Shown here: positions 59,962 through 64,000 of the stretch, one piece after another
How the letters are laid out: every line of letters begins with the position of its first letter
How positions within the stretch are numbered: position 1 is the first letter of the stretch
Assembly: GCA_025786725.1 (NCBI GenBank)
Contig: JAHLTZ010000010.1
Span: 496,001-560,000 of the forward strand
Reading direction: 5' to 3'
DNA from: Syncephalis fuscata
Taxonomy: Eukaryota > Zoopagomycota > Zoopagomycetes > Zoopagales > Piptocephalidaceae
Length of the DNA: 64,000 nucleotides
The notes under the pieces: generated by a model
What the model was told of the DNA's origin: nothing
Seen by the model: only the letters and a program-made list of their open reading frames with translations
Database searches by the model: none
Program-made: the position numbers and the translations under genes

Positions 59962-62243
59962 TTACAATTCAAAAGATTGTATTGAGCCACGAACACCATT
60001 GTAAATGCATGTGTTATTCAATGGAATATATTGATGTGTAATCAGCTTAATTATTTCTTGAGCCGTAATACCACCCATGAGTGCGGCAATATTGTGCAAT
60101 TCAGCATGTCCATAACGGCACCTTTAATAATAACCACACTGTTAGTGTTAGTATAACTATACTAGTAGTATAACATACCATTCATGTATGTTATCTGTTA
60201 ATAAATCAGGTGATATGTTAGTGATATGCCATAGAGCAAGTAGTTCATTTGTGATCTGTGTTAATAAAAAAACATCCTCCTCTACAGCTCGTTTATCTTC
60301 ATTTGAATTCTCATTATTTATCAATTGACCTATATTAAGTATTGTTGTTTTATTATTATGGTAACATTAATTTAAATGATCATTACCAGGATAGCGTTGG
60401 TAGCGTTGATAGAATTGTTCCGAGGCTCTAAACATGATATAACGAATGGCTTCACTAAAGTTGTCCAATAGTTCACTATCTATCATTACAATGGTTACAC
60501 TTTGTATAATGGTTATTATGATTCTAGCTACTAACTTAATAGCTGAACCGGTGGATTAATGATATATTCATCGGATAGTGATCGGTATCGAATGACTTGA
60601 AGGAAGGCTGAATGCTTACAAAAGGTTAGAATCTCTTCATTATCAATTTGTTCTATTGGTAGATTCAATTGGGTCAAGTAATGGCGAGCATATCGCTGTA
60701 CTGCCTGATAGTCTGATTGGGCTTTTTGACGATAGCTATAATAGCAGTGGATAGTATAGTTGTTAATTAGCAATGTATACCTATATACCTATATATATAA
60801 TTACATTTGTTGAAGGGCCACATAACGTTCCGTATCAGCCTTCATATCTGGCAAGACACCTGATAATGGTAAAAGACCAGCACCCTCAGTTGATTCGGTA
60901 AAATCACGTACGGCACGTAATAGAATCCAAAAATTCGATGACTATTTATTAATATTATATTAATATAATATTAATAATTACTATTCAATAATGTAATTAC
61001 CTGTGGTGATAACTGTTCACATGCTGAATCTTTAAACAGTTTTTGAATCTCTGATGGAATCTATATTAATTTAGATAAGTTTAATTGTTATAATATATTG
61101 GGTTAATTAATTTAATCTGGTTACTTGCCTTTGGTTCGGCACAGCTGCGAAGTACAGCGGCAATAGCCTCTTCAAAGTTCTCATCGTTGGATGAACGCAT
61201 TCCCTCACGTATCATTGCCTTTAATTGATTCTTCTCCTGGTAATTGGATGGCAGACTACCAAACTATACAGTAATTCATTAACAGTATTTTCTTATGTAA
61301 TAATTAAGCCTACTTTAGCTCGGAATTTCTCAAGATATTTAAGTAGAATAACCACATAAGGTACATGACCATAATCTTTGTTATTCATTGTTTCCATGTT
61401 ATGAAATCCATTTGCATACTCCATTAGAGCAGGGAATGGCGCATACAAACGTAGATCAGTTAGATTCTCTGGATGTGTATCAGCAACTATACAATGACGT
61501 TAGTTATAATGAATGAATCAATGAATTATAACTTACTCGTGTGTTCTGGCACGGCTACACGTAAATAGCCAAAGAAGCCACAAACACGTACAACAACTAA
61601 AGGAACCTTGGCTTGCCAGCAACAAGCAGCCAATTCAATTAGAGCTGGTTCGGCGACATCGACAGCAACAACAAGACTAAATGCGTCAAAATGAGATGTA
61701 GCATTTGGTGCTAGCAGTTCTTCAACGGTTAATGTATCGTAGTGACCGCGTACATCGGTATTCAGTTCGGCCAACAGTGTACATGTTCGCTCAGCGCGTG
61801 GCCGGCCAATATCCTCAGGTGTGAGGAAAAAGTTATTGCCAATGTCAGCACCACTTGTTAATGTCGAGTCGATAATAGTATAAGCGCCAATACCTAATAA
61901 ATATAAAAAGGTATACATATATATATATATATATTTATGTATGTATGTATGTATGTATGTATGTATGTATGTATGTATGTATTGATACGTGGTCAATTGA
62001 CTGGTCTCTTTTATACAAAGAAAAGTAATGGCGATCATTGTAGTTACTTGCCTGGCAATACAAGATTTTTAAGTATTTCTGTACCGGTACCACTACTGCC
62101 AATGAGACAAATATGCGCTGTCTCCAGTGCTAATTGGCCATTGGCTTGCCATAATCTAAATTACGGTTAGATAACAACTGGTGTATACTGTATCTAAACA
62201 CTTGCCGAAGTTGTCGATCATAGCGCTGAGTTTTAGCGTCCAT
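59962..62243 (-). CDS. NAE1: NAE1/ULA1 (APP-BP1), regulatory subunit of the NEDD8 E1 enzyme
   Basis: Multi-exon on the minus strand from ATG 62243: [33 protein letters not shown] with [17 protein letters not shown], then [52 protein letters not shown] and [17 protein letters not shown]. The central helical domain includes [16 protein letters not shown] and [16 protein letters not shown]. The C-terminus is [20 protein letters not shown] and [20 protein letters not shown]. This is the family pattern of the pseudo-E1 partner that pairs with UBA3 to activate NEDD8/Rub1; the catalytic Cys resides in UBA3. The first two introns use GCAAGT donors (after CG of Arg13 and after LVLPG). Neddylated cullins run SCF ligases such as the nearby Dia2-type one. 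Confidence 0.92.
61937..61981. repeat. (TATG)n microsatellite in a NAE1 intron
   Basis: About eleven perfect TATG/GTAT tetranucleotides next to a (TA)n run (61918-61934), inside the second intron of NAE1. Confidence 0.9.
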
Positions 62244-62818
62244 TATAACGGATGATCACTTGTTGACTGCAACAATTACTACGACAACAACGGCGTCGAT
62301 GACTTGTACAATAAGAGACAAAAGTAGTACTAGAAAACAAATAAACAATGAATAACCACCTATAGCAAAAGTAAACCTTTACTATATTGGTACAATAATA
62401 GACGATATATGCATACATACACACGCCTTTGATGACGTGCACCCATAAGTGTAATAGATCTACTTTAACTATGGAATATATTTAAATGCAAATAAACGCT
62501 TGTTCTAAATATGGATATAACATGTGATAACATAGCGCCAAAAGAATTATTGGCTAATTGGACACACAAAAGTAAACCAATGAAAAAAGAACATTTTCAA
62601 TCATCATAACTGTTCAAAAGTGAAAAATATAACGCAGCAAGCAAATAAAAGAAGCATGTAACAAATACGAGAATGAATAATATGACACAGGTGCGATAAT
62701 GAAAGAAGATAAAAAGGAAAAATAACAAGGTAATATGTGGTTGGTTATGATGATAATAGAATGGTAATGATAATCATGGGGTGCTAATAATGCTGCTCTT
62801 CCTATGCTCATGTTGTTG
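62244..62818. other. Intergenic DNA, NAE1 promoter and Sds3-like gene 3' flank
   Basis: About 575 bp, AT-rich, with no accepted gene; minus-strand frames here (62233-62442, 62614-62925) lack domain features. Confidence 0.5.
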
Positions 62819-64000
62819 TTATGCCGAACCAACATCAGCAATACGACTTCGTGTGCTATAATGATGAAGAGGCGGTGGTTGTGGCGAGTGAACGACCGGA
62901 TCGACCATAATGGCTGAACTAGCATCGCGACTACGTTTGCTTGGCGTGGTTGGCATAGAACGTGTCGCTGCGGTCATCGGGTGATCCTCATAGTGACGTT
63001 TCTGTGGTGTAGATTTTCTATAAGATCGAGAGACTGCTGTGGCTAGCAGTACCGCGTAAGTCGCTTGCTATAAAGATATACCAATAGATCGATAGTATTA
63101 AAACTTACCCTCTTCGATCATTTGATGATCCATTGCCAACTGTTGTAATCGGCATTCAATGGCCGTCATCATTGTTAATCTTAATTGAGCAGCGGCATAC
63201 TAATATTAATAATCGATAATTAAATAATTAATAAATTAAAAGTAATTATAAATGATATTTGTTAATATTAACTTACTGAAAATTGTTGTCGAGCCATTTC
63301 ACGTGTTGCGTCATATTCAGCCATTAAGGATTGCGCTGTAAAGTCGTGGCGACGACGTGCCATGGCCATACGTTCTTTGCACAGTTCTTGTGCCTCTTCA
63401 ACTCGATCGCGGATTGCCGAGTGTTTGCCCAAGTGTACCTGGCGTACTTCTTCCTCCAAGTCATCAAGTCGCGCTTCATAAATGCTATAAAACAAGTTTT
63501 ACTTAGTTTTACCAGCATTTACTTTTAATGCTCAGTAACTCACCGATCCTTCAAATCGGCAAATGCTGTTTGTATTTCATTCATGCGTTCGGTATTTTTC
63601 CGATGATCTGTTTTAAGTGCTCGTACATCTTCTTCCGATTCACTGGCCTCATCTTGTGTGCCTTTAAATAATAACGCTATGAATTAAAACATTAAATAAC
63701 ATTTTACTATTTATACCTTGGTGTGTGTGATTATCATCGTCGTCATCTCCGTCATTGTCATTGTTATTATTGTCGTCGTGGCCATCGTCATTATTACCAC
63801 GGTCCTGGTCAAGATTAGCAGTGGCCACTGTCTGTTCTAATCGACGACGTTTTGGTTGGCGACCACGTCCACGTGTTGATGGCGAGGACCGTGCACCGTT
63901 TTGGCGAGGTCGGCCTCGGCCTCGGCCACGCCCACGCCCATTTGGTGTGCGAGAGCCAGGTGTAGCTGCAGCAATCTCTACAGCTGCTCTATGTTCATCA
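62819..64000 (-). CDS. Sds3/Dep1-like Sin3 histone deacetylase complex subunit (5' end outside window)
   Basis: Partial, minus strand, several exons, stop at 62819-62821. From the window edge: an Arg/Gly/Pro-rich AT-hook-like region (NGRGRGRGRGRPRQNG), an Asp/Asn-rich acidic stretch, then the Sds3 core coiled coil: NEIQTAFADLKDRIYEARLD, LEEEVRQVHLGKHSAIRDRV, EEAQELCKERMAMARRRHDF, MAEYDATREMARQQFS, then AAAQLRLTMMTAIECRLQQL. The C-terminal tail is Ser/Pro-rich with KRSRD and ends RSRIADVGSA. The core follows Sds3/BRMS1 proteins, which hold the Sin3-Rpd3L complex together and are needed for deacetylase activity. Confidence 0.8.

Overview
The window looks like nuclear DNA of an AT-rich, intron-dense, gene-dense eukaryote, most likely an early-diverging fungus (inference). 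It carries fungal-type genes: SPT3 of SAGA, a TPR/F-box/LRR protein of the Dia2/Pof3 type, an Sds3-like Sin3-complex subunit, an Ale1-type MBOAT, PER1, and secreted subtilase and CAP proteins. It also keeps genes often lost in yeasts, such as a Bin3/MEPCE methyltransferase and NAE1. Introns are about 45-80 nt, mostly GTAAGT...TAG, with unusually frequent GC-AG introns. No virus, transposase, CRISPR array, tRNA or rRNA was recognised.

The main discovery is a small secreted/membrane protein gene, present twice (40752-44495 + and 23369-27104 -). After a normal signal-peptide exon, its coding sequence is cut into about 45 microexons, 42 of them exactly 3 nt long. They are separated by about 46 mutually homologous introns, mostly 77-78 nt, so the array repeats every ~81 bp. 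Each 3-nt exon lies between ...TAATAG and GTAAGT. All introns are phase 1. Joining the exons gives an uninterrupted 89-codon frame: signal peptide, a short coiled coil with regular a/d heptad spacing, one transmembrane segment and a basic tail. The stop codon falls in the last exon. Blocks of intron+triplet units are themselves duplicated, and each block duplication is mirrored by a similar peptide motif.

Layout: 1-116 partial gene (-); 733-2985 subtilisin-like protease; 3410-9784 a near-perfect inverted repeat (IR1, arms ~3.1 kb, 136-bp spacer) with one CAP/SCP gene per arm; 11488-12809 Bin3/MEPCE methyltransferase; 12901-16030 PPR protein (-); 18520-19788 SPT3 (-), divergent from a PhyH-type oxygenase (19857-21030). 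Then comes a second, larger inverted repeat, IR2, with arms 20731-28320 and 39538-47132. Each arm holds the 3' end of the PhyH gene, a complete RAD51, the microexon gene and ~1.2 kb of flank. The 11.2-kb unique centre of IR2 holds a degenerate ABCC transporter, a DJ-1/Hsp31 gene, an MBOAT acyltransferase and PER1.

Right of IR2: a mucin-like CAP-related secreted protein (48069-49595), a tail-anchored UBC6-type E2 (50288-51475), DIA2/POF3 (-) head to head with DNA2 (54379-59904), NAE1/ULA1 (-) and the 3' part of an Sds3-like gene (-). DIA2 and DNA2 share a 253-bp intergenic promoter and both act at replication forks. Several otherwise convincing genes (PPR, DNA2 Walker A, DIA2 F-box, left microexon copy) show isolated one-base frame breaks, which suggests residual consensus indels in the assembly.
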